In this document: positions 34,766-43,261 of the stretch, one piece after another | Numbering within the stretch: the stretch's first letter is position 1 | Layout of the letters: each line of letters starts with the position of its first letter | Program-made: the position numbers and the translations under genes | Source of the DNA: CALNXN01 sp942490645 | Lineage (GTDB): Bacteria; Pseudomonadota; Alphaproteobacteria; Rhodobacterales; Rhodobacteraceae | Length of the DNA stretch: 64,000 nt | Direction of reading: 5' to 3' | Assembly (NCBI GenBank): GCA_942490645.1 | Contig: CALNXN010000001.1 | Coordinates: forward strand, 1 to 64,000 | The notes under the pieces: generated by a model | What the model saw: the letters and a program-made list of their open reading frames with translations, nothing else | The model's database searches: none | Told to the model about the DNA's origin: nothing

Positions 34766-35628
34766 TACGCCATACCCATGCGCCGCAAGGTGAAACGTTG
34801 AATCATTCCGATGATACTGACCAGCGCAGCCGCCAACGCCGCCGCCATGATAAGCGCGGACCAAATCTGTATGGTTTGCCCATAGTAGCTGCCCGCCAGA
34901 AGCCGCGCGCCAAGGCCGGCAACGGCCCCCGTTGGTAACTCACCCACAATGGCACCGACCAATGACGCCGCCATTGCAACCTTCAAGGAAGTGAACAGGA
35001 ACGGCATAGAAGACGGCAAACGCAAGCGCCAGAACGTCTGGGCAGGAGTGGCATTCCATGTGCGCATTTGATCAAGCTGCATCACCTCTGGGCTGCGTAG
35101 CCCCTTCACCATGCCAACGACAACCGGGAAGAATGACAGATACATAGAAATCATGGCCTTGGGCAGCAGCCCGGATATCCCGACAGCATTCAGAACAACG
35201 ATGATCATCGGAGCGATCGCAAGGATCGGAATGGTCTGACTGGCAATCACCCAAGGCATCACGCCCATATCCATGGTGCGGTTGTAAACAATCCCCACAG
35301 CGAGCGCGATCCCCAACCCAGTGCCAAGCGCAAACCCCAAAAGAGTGGCGCTGAGGGTCACCCAAGAATGATAGATCAGAGACCTTTTGGATGTGATTTT
35401 CTTTTCGATCGTTGTGTCCCAAATCTCTGCACCAACCTGATGCGGAGCGGGTAATTTCGGCTTGTCCTGCGCCCAAGTATCCGCAACCAGATCCGAAAAC
35501 GTCAATTCATAGCCCGCACGCTTGGCCTTGTCATACGCCCAAGGTGCATTCAACCAGACCGCAGCCGCATACCAGAGCGCGAAAAGCGCGGTCACCACAA
35601 CCAGTACTGGGAAAACACTCCGGCTCAT
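34765..35628 (-). CDS. ABC transporter permease
   Basis: A 287-residue inner-membrane permease. An N-terminal helix (FPVLVVVTALFALWYAAAVW) is followed by a periplasmic loop and the core helices. The EAA loop is TWNATPAQTFWRLRLPSSMP. It belongs to the same nitrate/sulfonate/pyrimidine-precursor transporter class as its partner, to which it is coupled. Its ATG overlaps the stop of a small upstream frame in an ATGA arrangement. Confidence 0.9.
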   Translation of the reverse strand: MSRSVFPVLVVVTALFALWYAAAVWLNAPWAYDKAKRAGYELTFSDLVADTWAQDKPKLPAPHQVGAEIWDTTIEKKITSKRSLIYHSWVTLSATLLGFALGTGLGIALAVGIVYNRTMDMGVMPWVIASQTIPILAIAPMIIVVLNAVGISGLLPKAMISMYLSFFPVVVGMVKGLRSPEVMQLDQMRTWNATPAQTFWRLRLPSSMPFLFTSLKVAMAASLVGAIVGELPTGAVAGLGARLLAGSYYGQTIQIWSALIMAAALAAALVSIIGMIQRFTLRRMGMA

Positions 35629-35879
35629 AAGCCGCTCCGCACAGCATCATCGTTCGTTAAATATGCAAACGCCACCCGTCCATCAAAGCGCAATTTTCTG
35701 CATATTTTAAGAACAATGAAACCAATTCCTGCTTCAATTAAATTGCGGATCAGGCTGGCAAGCCGATGACCGTGAACGATGAAGAAACAGGGTTTCGCCC
35801 CCTGAAACAAATGGCGGAGCGGACCCGGGTCGCGGTTACTTTTGAGGGCCGTCCGGGCCGCTTTATAACGCTTATTCAT
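35625..35879 (-). CDS. Possible 84-aa protein bridging ATPase and permease genes
   Basis: The frame starts ATGAATAA at 35879, overlapping the last eight bases of the ATPase gene. It ends in TGA overlapping the permease ATG (ATGA at 35625-35628), so it fills the only large gap in the transporter part of the operon exactly. It reads MNKRYKAARTALKSNRDPG, GAKPCFFIVHGHRLASLI, IEAGIGFIVLKICRK and RVAFAYLTNDDAV: basic, with one weakly hydrophobic stretch. No family is recognised and codon use toward the end is AT-richer than in its neighbours. The overlaps argue for it, the composition against. Confidence 0.35.
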   Translation of the reverse strand: MNKRYKAARTALKSNRDPGPLRHLFQGAKPCFFIVHGHRLASLIRNLIEAGIGFIVLKICRKLRFDGRVAFAYLTNDDAVRSGL

Positions 35880-36648
35880 CAATGTGCCCCGCACGCAGAC
35901 CTTCACGGACGCGGTGAGCGACCTCTAGGAATTCTGTTGTGTCACGTATGTCCAACGGTCTGTTCTTGGGTAGAGGGCTGTCTATGATGTCAGTGATCCG
36001 CCCGGGGCGTGGCGACATGACCACGATTTTGGTGGACAGGTATACGGCTTCGGGAATGGAGTGTGTCACGAAGGCAATCGTCTTTTCTGTGCGTGCCCAA
36101 AGCTGCAAAAGCTGCTCGTTCAAGTGGTCACGTACGATTTCATCCAATGCGCCAAAAGGTTCATCCATCAGCAGGATGTCAGCATCGAACGCCAGCGCCC
36201 GGGCAATGGATGCGCGTTGCTGCATGCCGCCGGAGAGTTGCCACGGGAATTTTTTCTCAAAGCCTGCCAACTCAACCAGATCCAGAACCCGCGCCACGCG
36301 CTCGTTCTGGTCTGCACTTGAGTATCCCATGATCTCAAGCGGCAAGCGGATATTGCCCCCGATCGTGCGCCAGGGATAAAGCCCTGCGGCCTGAAACACA
36401 TAGCCATAAGCCCGCGCCATCCGCGCTTCTTCGGGGCTGACGCCATTGATAGTGATTGTCCCGCCTGTGGGCTGCTCCAGATCGGCCATACAACGCAGAA
36501 AGGTTGTTTTGCCACAGCCGGAAGGCCCGATAAAACTCACAAACTCGCCTTTGCCGATATCCAGACTCACATCCTTGAGCGCATGCACCGGGCCGTCGTT
36601 GGTCTGGAAGGTCAGGTCGAGGTTTTTGGCAGAGATGATATTGCTCAT
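35872..36648 (-). CDS. ABC transporter ATP-binding protein
   Basis: A 258-residue cytosolic ATPase of the TauB/SsuB/ThiZ type. Walker A is GPSGCGKTTFLRCMADLE, the Q-loop is in YVFQAAGLYPWRT, the signature is QLSGGMQQRASIARAL, Walker B is ILLMDEPFGALDE, and the H-loop is in FVTHSIPEAVYL. It powers the two permeases downstream. Its ATG overlaps the SDR stop (ATGA). Confidence 0.94.
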   Translation of the reverse strand: MSNIISAKNLDLTFQTNDGPVHALKDVSLDIGKGEFVSFIGPSGCGKTTFLRCMADLEQPTGGTITINGVSPEEARMARAYGYVFQAAGLYPWRTIGGNIRLPLEIMGYSSADQNERVARVLDLVELAGFEKKFPWQLSGGMQQRASIARALAFDADILLMDEPFGALDEIVRDHLNEQLLQLWARTEKTIAFVTHSIPEAVYLSTKIVVMSPRPGRITDIIDSPLPKNRPLDIRDTTEFLEVAHRVREGLRAGHIDE

Positions 36649-37349
36649 ACGGACCGCGTGATGCCTCCATCTACGCGCAGGTTTTGACCTGTGATGTATC
36701 CAGCATCGGCCGACGCAAGAAAGCTGATCGTACCCGCGATTTCGCGGCTAGAACCGTAGCGCTCCATCGGGATACGGGAACGGAATTCTTCCTTTTCGGG
36801 CAGGCTGTCGATAAAGCCCGGAAGAACATTGTTCATGCGCACATTATCGGCAGCATATTTGTCTGCAAACAGCTTGGAATAGGCCGCAAGGCCCGCGCGA
36901 AACACACCAGACGTCGGAAAAACCGGATCGGGTTCGAATGCCGCGAACGTAGAAATATTGATAATCGCCCCGCCCTTTTGCGCAACCATTATCGGGGCCA
37001 CCAATCGTGTGGCCCGCACCACGTTCAACATGTAGACGTCCAAACCCATGTGCCAGTCTTCATCCGTCAAGTCCAAGATAGGGGCGCGGGGGCCGTGACC
37101 CGCAGAGTTCACGAGAACATCTATTCGACCCCACTTTTGCATCACGGCGTCGACCAAAGCTTGAAGGTCGGCATTTGACTGATTGGACCCGGTAATACCG
37201 ATCCCGTCCAACTCTTTGGCGAGCGCCTCACCCTTGCCGGATGACGACAGGATCGCCACCTTATGACCATCCTCAGCAAGTCTTTTGGCGGCATCCGCCC
37301 CCATGCCACTGCCACCTGCAGTGACAACGGCAACTTTCTCGTCTGGCAT
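36645..37349 (-). CDS. SDR-family protein with atypical active site
   Basis: A 234-residue Rossmann protein with NAD(P)-binding VVTAGGSGMGADAAKRLAED, VLVNSAGHGPRAP (NAG motif) and VLPGFIDS. Where the classical YxxxK is expected it has SGVFR (FPTSGVFRAGLAAYSKLF), so Ser and Arg replace catalytic Tyr and Lys. The end, SADAGYITGQNLRVDGGI, is normal for the family. It sits between dihydropyrimidinase (three-base gap) and the ABC ATPase (ATGA overlap). Its role in the pathway is not known to me, and a non-redox or altered-substrate function is possible. Confidence 0.85.
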   Translation of the reverse strand: MPDEKVAVVTAGGSGMGADAAKRLAEDGHKVAILSSSGKGEALAKELDGIGITGSNQSNADLQALVDAVMQKWGRIDVLVNSAGHGPRAPILDLTDEDWHMGLDVYMLNVVRATRLVAPIMVAQKGGAIINISTFAAFEPDPVFPTSGVFRAGLAAYSKLFADKYAADNVRMNNVLPGFIDSLPEKEEFRSRIPMERYGSSREIAGTISFLASADAGYITGQNLRVDGGITRSV

Positions 37350-37352
37350 ATC

Positions 37353-38813
37353 TTAGATCCCCGCCGGTATATTCATTGGGTCACGCTTGATCATCTTGGG
37401 TGCCGTCAAAGCCTTCCACTTGCTCAACGCCAGACTTGCGCTTGGGAACGCTGGCCGAGGAATGAATTTTCCGCGTCCCGGATTGGGTTGCGAATTCTGG
37501 CCCCAAGCCCAGATCACTTCACCTCGGTTCAGCGTGTAGCGGCTCTGTGCTTTGACCTCGAAGCCCTCGAAAACGTTGTAATCCAGAACGGAATGGTGGT
37601 TAGACGGGCTGATCGTCTTGCTGATCTTGGGATCCCACACGACAATATCGGCGTCTGCCCCCTCGACGATGGCCCCTTTGCGTGGATAGATGTTTAGGAT
37701 CTTTGCCACGTTGGTAGAGGTGCAGGCGACGAACTCATTCGGCGTCAGGCGGCCTGTTTCCACCCCTTCGGTCCAGAGTACCGCAAGCCGCTCTTCCAGC
37801 CCGTTGGACCCGTTGGGAATAATGCGGAAATCATCGCGGCCTGCGCGTTTTTGTTCAGTATTGAACGCTGCGTGATCGGTTGCCACAACTTGCAACGACC
37901 CGGCTTGCAACCCCGCCCAAAGAGAATCCTGGTGATCTTTTGACCGGAACGGCGGCGACATCACGCGACGCGCGGCATGATCCCAATCCTTGTTGAAATA
38001 TTCCGATTCATCCAGTGTCAGGAACTGAATCAACGGCTCACCGTAGACACGCATCCCTTTTTGACGGGCGCGCCGGATCGCCTCATGTGCCTGCTCGCAA
38101 GACACGTGCACAATGTACAGCGGCACACCCGCAGCATCCGCGATCGTGATGGCGCGGTTCGCGGCCTCGCCTTCGAACTCGGGCGGGCGGGAATAGGCAT
38201 GCCCTTCTGGACCTGTGATCCCTTGATCGAAATACTTCTGCTGCATTTCCGCGACCAGATCACCGTTTTCGGCATGCACCATCGGCAGAGCGCCCAACTC
38301 AGCACACCGTTTGAAGGAGGCGAACATCTCGTCATCCTCGATCATCAGCGCGCCCTTGTAGGCCATGAAATGCTTGAAAGAATTCACGCCCATGTCGACG
38401 GCGTCTTTCATTTCGTTGAAGACAGTCTCGTCCCAGCCCGTGATGGCCATGTGATAGCCGACGTCGGAACAGATCTGCGGCGCCGATTTGCGGTGCCACT
38501 CATTAATTGCGTTCTTGATGCTACCATCTTCGCCCGGCAGGCAGAAATCGACGACCATCGTGGTACCGCCCACCGCTGCGGCCCATGTCCCGCTTTCAAA
38601 AGTCTCTGCCGCGGTTGTACCCATAAACGGCATTTCCAGATGGGTATGCGGGTCGATCCCACCAGGGATCACATAGGCACCTTCCGCGTCGATATATTCG
38701 TCGCCCTTCAGGTCCTCGCCGATTTCCTTGATGATTTCCCCTTCGATCAGCACATCGGCTTTCCACGTGCGGTCTGCCGTACACACCATTCCGCCTTTGA
38801 TCACTTTGGTCAT
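37353..38813 (-). CDS. hydA: Dihydropyrimidinase (D-hydantoinase)
   Basis: A 486-residue amidohydrolase that opens 5,6-dihydrouracil, dihydrothymine or hydantoins to N-carbamoyl amino acids. It is cytosolic and usually tetrameric. Metal ligands are in IDPHTHLEMPF and IVHVSCEQAH. The carbamylated lysine is in SFKHFMAYKGAL. The conserved ATDHAAFN and RIIPNGSNGLEERLAVLW are present. AGGAG lies about nine bases before the ATG. It comes after the M20 hydrolase and the 107-aa gene in the operon. Whether it prefers pyrimidines or hydantoins cannot be told here, but the linked preTA and RutR-like site favour pyrimidines. Confidence 0.95.
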   Translation of the reverse strand: MTKVIKGGMVCTADRTWKADVLIEGEIIKEIGEDLKGDEYIDAEGAYVIPGGIDPHTHLEMPFMGTTAAETFESGTWAAAVGGTTMVVDFCLPGEDGSIKNAINEWHRKSAPQICSDVGYHMAITGWDETVFNEMKDAVDMGVNSFKHFMAYKGALMIEDDEMFASFKRCAELGALPMVHAENGDLVAEMQQKYFDQGITGPEGHAYSRPPEFEGEAANRAITIADAAGVPLYIVHVSCEQAHEAIRRARQKGMRVYGEPLIQFLTLDESEYFNKDWDHAARRVMSPPFRSKDHQDSLWAGLQAGSLQVVATDHAAFNTEQKRAGRDDFRIIPNGSNGLEERLAVLWTEGVETGRLTPNEFVACTSTNVAKILNIYPRKGAIVEGADADIVVWDPKISKTISPSNHHSVLDYNVFEGFEVKAQSRYTLNRGEVIWAWGQNSQPNPGRGKFIPRPAFPSASLALSKWKALTAPKMIKRDPMNIPAGI

Positions 38814-38913
38814 GTCATCTCTCCTATCTCATCATGCAACCGCGTCGGGTTGCGCTTCATCTTTCTAAATGAACTCCGGGCGTAGCCCGAACAAATAAAT
38901 CGGCCACACGTCC

Positions 38914-39237
38914 TCAGACTGATCCGTAGCACCCCAAAGCGGACCCATGCACCCCAATATCCAGTGGTCCGAAATCACTCTCGACACAAAGCGAGAAATA
39001 CCCGGCCGTTGGCAGGTAGATTACCCTGTAGTCGCCATCGCCCCGTGTGACATTCCAGCATTTCTGCGTGATCCCGCCCGAAAAGTTCACTGTTACCTGA
39101 CGGGGGCGACGTCGGACCTTGGCGAAATCTTCTGCCGTACGGCGCAGGATGGTGTCCTCGCTCTGCGCGGCATCCGCCAATTCCACATCGATCAGCGCTG
39201 AAATCCGCTCAGGAATGGACAGATCAGGTGCGATCAC
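38914..39237 (-). CDS. Hypothetical 107-aa protein of the pyrimidine operon
   Basis: It starts at GTG 39237, overlapping the stop of the M20 hydrolase (GTGA), so it is almost surely translated with it. The product has a helical acidic first half (LSIPERISALIDVELADAAQ) and a beta-rich second half (RQVTVNFSGGITQKCWNVT, YRVIYLPTAGYFSLCVESDF, GPLDIGVHGSA) with three cysteines. It has no signal or membrane helix. I do not recognise the family. Its position suggests a small accessory or binding protein for the hydrolases. Confidence 0.7.
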   Translation of the reverse strand: MIAPDLSIPERISALIDVELADAAQSEDTILRRTAEDFAKVRRRPRQVTVNFSGGITQKCWNVTRGDGDYRVIYLPTAGYFSLCVESDFGPLDIGVHGSALGCYGSV

Positions 39238-40484
39238 CCCACAATCTCCGCTGTCTCCACGACCGCGTGCATCAAGACATCTGCGCCCGCCATCGCCCAT
39301 TCCTTGGAAATCTCTTCGGCCTCATTGTGGCTCAACCCGTCCACGCAAGGGCACATTACCATCGCGGTGGGCGCCACGCGATTGATCCAGCATGCATCAT
39401 GCCCAGCCCCGGATATCAGGTTCATGTGGCTGTACCCCAACCGTTCTGCTGCACTGCGCACCGCCGTGACGCAGCCCTCATCAAAAGCCACCGGATCAAA
39501 CCCACCGACTTTTTCAAACTCGATCCCCAGACCCATGTCATCGGCGATCTTCTGCGCCTCCACACGCAGCCGCGCCTCCATGTCCTCGATCACGCTCAAT
39601 TCAGGCGAGCGGAAATCGACCGTGAACACCACCTTGCCCGGGATCACATTGCGCGAATTGGGGTAGACGTCGATATGTCCCGCCGCCCCCACGGCGTGCG
39701 GTGCATGCGACCAGGCGATCTCGTCCACCTTGTCGAGGATCCGCGCCATTCCGAGGCCCGCATTCTTGCGCATGGGCATCGGCGTAGAACCTGTGTGGCT
39801 GTCCTTGCCCGTCAGCGTGATCTGGGTCCAGCTCAGACCCTGCCCGTGGGTGACGACACCGATGTCTTTGCCCTCGGCCTCCAATATCGGGCCCTGTTCA
39901 ATATGCAGCTCGAAGAACGCGTGCATTTTGCGCGCACCGACGTCTTCGTCACCGCGCCATCCGATCCGTTTCAACTCATCCCCGAACGCCTTGCCGTCCG
40001 CATCGACACGGTCGTACGCCCACTCCTGCGTATGAATACCCGCGAACACACCTGACGACAGCATCGCGGGCGCATACCGCGTGCCTTCTTCATTAGTGAA
40101 GTTCGTCACGACGATTGGATGCTTGGTCTGAATGCCCAGATCATTTAGCGTGCGGATAATTTCCAACCCGCCCAAAACGCCCAAAACGCCATCATATTTT
40201 CCGCCTGTTGGCTGCGTATCCAGATGGCTTCCCACGTAGACAGGCAGTGCATCAGGGTCCGTCCCTTCGCGCCGTGCGAACATGTTGCCCATCTGATCAA
40301 GGCCCATGGTACAGCCCGCCGCCTCGCACCAACTCTGGAACAAGGCGCGGCCCTCCGCGTCTTCATCCGTCAGGGTTTGACGGTTGTTTCCACCAGCCAC
40401 GCCAGGCCCGATCTTGGCCATATCCATCAGGCTGTCCCACAAACGATCCGGGTTGATTTTGAGGTTTTGTCCGGGGGCGCTCAT
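39234..40484 (-). CDS. Zn-dependent M20-type hydrolase (beta-ureidopropionase / N-carbamoyl amino-acid hydrolase family)
   Basis: A 416-residue metallo-amidohydrolase. Metal and substrate motifs are VYVGSHLDTQPTGGKYDGVL, VTNFTNEEGTRYAP, FFELHIEQGPILEAE, GKDSHTGSTPM and SGAGHDACWI. It should remove the carbamoyl group from N-carbamoyl-beta-amino acids made by dihydropyrimidinase, releasing CO2, ammonia and beta-alanine or a homologue. Allantoate amidohydrolases share the fold, so the substrate is inferred from context. The start at 40484 follows AAAGGACGG. It is the first gene of the operon, after the RutR-like palindrome. Confidence 0.93.
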   Translation of the reverse strand: MSAPGQNLKINPDRLWDSLMDMAKIGPGVAGGNNRQTLTDEDAEGRALFQSWCEAAGCTMGLDQMGNMFARREGTDPDALPVYVGSHLDTQPTGGKYDGVLGVLGGLEIIRTLNDLGIQTKHPIVVTNFTNEEGTRYAPAMLSSGVFAGIHTQEWAYDRVDADGKAFGDELKRIGWRGDEDVGARKMHAFFELHIEQGPILEAEGKDIGVVTHGQGLSWTQITLTGKDSHTGSTPMPMRKNAGLGMARILDKVDEIAWSHAPHAVGAAGHIDVYPNSRNVIPGKVVFTVDFRSPELSVIEDMEARLRVEAQKIADDMGLGIEFEKVGGFDPVAFDEGCVTAVRSAAERLGYSHMNLISGAGHDACWINRVAPTAMVMCPCVDGLSHNEAEEISKEWAMAGADVLMHAVVETAEIVG

Positions 40485-40531
40485 GGTCCGTCCTTTCGCA
40501 TAGCGCAGGCACAAACGGGTGAGCCTGTTTT

Positions 40532-40547
40532 TTTACCATTTGGTAAA
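40532..40547. promoter_or_regulatory. RutR-like operator, perfect palindrome
   Basis: TTTACCATTTGGTAAA is a TTTACCA/TGGTAAA palindrome around TT. It lies between the divergent hydrolase operon and the TetR gene, 48 bases from the hydrolase ATG. It matches the layout of the E. coli RutR consensus TTGACCA-N2-TGGTCAA. Confidence 0.7.
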
Positions 40548-40655
40548 TCAACGATTGTCGCTAGAATGGACACTGTCAAGTCTTGCTTTCGAGGATCGGA
40601 CCCGCTTTGAACTGTTCTGACCAATAAACCAGCAAGCGCTGTACAGGATGACAGA

Positions 40656-41273
40656 TTGACCGACGAGAAGCCCAAGAAAAACAGCCGCATTCAGCAACGC
40701 AACAGGAGTCGTATTCTGGATGCAGCGCTCGATACCTTTTCGCAGTTGGGCTATCGCGGTGCCACACTTGACCAGATCGCCGAGACATCGGGCCTAAGCA
40801 AGCCGAACATCCTCTATTACTTTGATGGAAAAGAAGAAATTCACGTCACGTTGCTGAACCAGTTGATGGAAACATGGCTTGATCCACTGGTAGAGCTTGA
40901 TCCCAATGGCGACCCATTGCCCGAAATTCTGGGTTATGTTCAGCGCAAACTGGAGATGGCGCGCGATCTGCCGCGCGAAAGTCGTCTCTTTGCCGGTGAA
41001 ATCCTGCAAGGCGCGCCACGCATGGCCCCCCACCTCAAAAGCGGGTTGCAGCCGCTGTTTGACGCCAAATGCGCCGTCATTCAGAATTGGATGGACAAGG
41101 GACATCTGGCCCCGGTCGACCCCCGGCATCTGATCTTTTCAATTTGGGCGACGACACAGCACTACGCCGATTTTGCAGCGCAAGTCGAAGTGCTCATGGA
41201 CGGCGAGGATGATCCGTATGACAGCGCGCAAGCATACCTCACGACGCTTTTCACACGCCTGCTGACCCCTTAA
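40656..41273 (+). CDS. rutR: RutR-like TetR-family regulator
   Basis: A 205-residue TetR protein with a helix-turn-helix at about residues 18-60 (ILDAALDTFSQLGYRGATLD, QIAETSGLSKPNILYYFDGK). The ligand domain resembles RutR: KLEMARDLPRESRLFAGEIL, HLIFSIWATTQHYADFAAQV. E. coli RutR is released from DNA by uracil or thymine and controls pyrimidine use. It starts at TTG 40656 after AGGA, with no usable in-frame ATG near. It is divergent from the hydrolase operon and shares the palindrome at 40532. Confidence 0.85.
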   Translation: MTDEKPKKNSRIQQRNRSRILDAALDTFSQLGYRGATLDQIAETSGLSKPNILYYFDGKEEIHVTLLNQLMETWLDPLVELDPNGDPLPEILGYVQRKLEMARDLPRESRLFAGEILQGAPRMAPHLKSGLQPLFDAKCAVIQNWMDKGHLAPVDPRHLIFSIWATTQHYADFAAQVEVLMDGEDDPYDSAQAYLTTLFTRLLTP

Positions 41274-41384
41274 CGGTTCATCAACCAACAGAACCGATTT
41301 GAGGGGATTTCAACACTTCATTCATGTTTACATCTGCTTAATGGTTACGGGTGGCGGGCTCCGTAGACAGAATTGGAGCGCAGC

Positions 41385-41861
41385 ATGACATCAATATCCC
41401 TGATTGCACCCTATGCACCTCAGCCGGCGGTTTCGTCGGTGGCAGATGCTGGCGTGCCACTGACCCAAACAACACTTCCCTCGACAGGGGCGGCATCCAG
41501 CAGCAATGCAGGCACCGCGTCCGACCAGTCCGGAACAGGCGCAGGCAACGGCACAGGCACAGGCGGAGCGTTCACGGCCGCTTTGCTGGAGCGGGCACGC
41601 GGGTCTGACAAGCCGCTCAGCGCGACGCCCAAGTCAGTTGTCGAAGCGCAGAGTAAAAGCGACGAAACCGCCGCGTTCCTTGCAGAGCAACAAGCTCAAA
41701 AAGCCCAAGCGCGATCGGAAGAAACCGCCCGCGTTGATGCCCAACAAACCCAAGCGCAAGCCCAAGATCGTGCGGAAGCAGAGGCCGCCACACGCGCGAA
41801 AGAGTTCAAAATGCCAAACCCTCTACCAACGGCCCCGATCTTGGAAACTGATGATGCCTGA
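41385..41861 (+). CDS. Low-complexity Ala/Gln/Ser/Thr-rich hypothetical protein
   Basis: A 158-residue product. A Ser/Thr/Gly/Ala-rich first half (SSSNAGTASDQSGTGAGNGT) is followed by a long charged helix, a likely coiled coil (AFLAEQQAQKAQARSEETAR, DAQQTQAQAQDRAEAEAATR). No signal or membrane segment is seen. GGAG lies six bases before ATG 41385. An in-frame start four codons earlier is possible. Its function is unknown. The stop is three bases from the preA stop on the other strand. Confidence 0.65.
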   Translation: MTSISLIAPYAPQPAVSSVADAGVPLTQTTLPSTGAASSSNAGTASDQSGTGAGNGTGTGGAFTAALLERARGSDKPLSATPKSVVEAQSKSDETAAFLAEQQAQKAQARSEETARVDAQQTQAQAQDRAEAEAATRAKEFKMPNPLPTAPILETDDA

Positions 41862-41864
41862 CGG

Positions 41865-43169
41865 CTATTCCGCCGCCCTGGCGGTTGGGTTATTGGGGTG
41901 TGTTGTCCAGTTGGCATAATCCGGCTCGACAACTTTTCCGGTACGCGGATCAACCATGCCCGGCGTCATTGCCTCCATCGTGATGCAGTTTTCGACCGGG
42001 CATACGTTGACACACAGGTTACACGCGACGCACTCGCCATCAATCACTTCGAACACGCGCTCAGGTGACATGGAAATGGCCTGATGCGAGGTATCTTCGC
42101 AGGCTGCAAAACAGCGCCCACAGGAAATGCAAAGATCCTGATTGATCTTGGCCTTGGCAACGTAATTAAGATTCAAATATTGCCAGTCGGTCACATTCGG
42201 CACCGCAGCACCGCGAAAATCATCAATGCTGGTGTGGCCTTTTTCATCCATCCAGTCGGACAGACCACTGATCATTTCCTGAACGATCTTGAAACCATAT
42301 GTCATGGCCGCAGTACAAACCTGCACGTTGCCACAGCCCAACGTGATGAACTCTGCCGCATCCCGCCACGTTGTAATGCCGCCAATGCCTGAAATGGGCA
42401 GGCCCTGCGTGTCGGCGCCGCGCGCGATTTCCGATACCATCGACATGGCGATAGGTTTTACGGCCGGTCCGCAATAACCGCCATGCGATCCCTGACCGTC
42501 GATCGACGGCTCAGGCGACATGGTATCAAGGTTCACAGACGTGATCGAATTGATCGTGTTGATCAGGCTGACCGCATCCGCCCCACCCGCCTTGGCGGCC
42601 GCTGCGGGTTTGCGAATGTCGGTTATGTTAGGTGTCAGCTTTACGATAACGGGTTTTGAGTAGTACTGCTTGCACCACCGCGTCACCATTTCGATGTATT
42701 CCGGCACCTGACCGACTGCGGCGCCCATGCCGCGTTCACTCATGCCGTGCGGGCAGCCGAAGTTCAGCTCGATCCCGTCGGCACCGGTATCTTCGACCAA
42801 CGGCAGAATGGCTTTCCAGGCCTCTTCTTCGCAAGGGACCATGATCGATACGATCATCGCCCGATCAGGGTAATCCGCTTTGACGCGCTTGATCTCTTCG
42901 AGGTTTGTGTAGAGATCCCGGTCAGTGATCAGCTCGATGTTATTAAGGCCCAAGAGACGTCGGTCCGCCCCATAGATCGCGCCATAACGTGGGCCATTTA
43001 CATTGACGACCGGCGGGCCTTCGGATCCGAGGGTCTTCCAAACGACGCCCCCCCATCCCGCCTCAAATGCCCGGCGGACGTTGTATTCCTTGTCTGTTGG
43101 CGGCGCAGAGGCCAGCCAGAACGGGTTGGGCGAAGTGATCCCTACAAATTCGCTTTTCAGATCAGCCAT
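41865..43169 (-). CDS. preA: NAD-dependent dihydropyrimidine dehydrogenase subunit PreA
   Basis: A 434-residue subunit. An N-terminal FMN-binding TIM barrel like dihydroorotate dehydrogenase (NPFWLASAPPTDKEYNVRRA, GIELNFGCPHGMSERGMG, VKLTPNITDIRKPA) is followed by a C-terminal ferredoxin domain with two [4Fe-4S] sites (CISCGRCFAACEDT, CVACNLCVNVCPVENC). With PreT it interconverts uracil or thymine and the dihydropyrimidines using NAD(H) in the cytosol. AGGAG lies seven bases before the ATG. It is downstream of preT. Confidence 0.97.
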   Translation of the reverse strand: MADLKSEFVGITSPNPFWLASAPPTDKEYNVRRAFEAGWGGVVWKTLGSEGPPVVNVNGPRYGAIYGADRRLLGLNNIELITDRDLYTNLEEIKRVKADYPDRAMIVSIMVPCEEEAWKAILPLVEDTGADGIELNFGCPHGMSERGMGAAVGQVPEYIEMVTRWCKQYYSKPVIVKLTPNITDIRKPAAAAKAGGADAVSLINTINSITSVNLDTMSPEPSIDGQGSHGGYCGPAVKPIAMSMVSEIARGADTQGLPISGIGGITTWRDAAEFITLGCGNVQVCTAAMTYGFKIVQEMISGLSDWMDEKGHTSIDDFRGAAVPNVTDWQYLNLNYVAKAKINQDLCISCGRCFAACEDTSHQAISMSPERVFEVIDGECVACNLCVNVCPVENCITMEAMTPGMVDPRTGKVVEPDYANWTTHPNNPTARAAE

Positions 43170-43261
43170 TCAAGGTCTCCTGCTTGCATGTTCTGCAACA
43201 ACAATCGTTTCTACTTTGATTGGGTCGCGACAGGCGCTGTGGCCCTTGTGACCCCGTGGTC

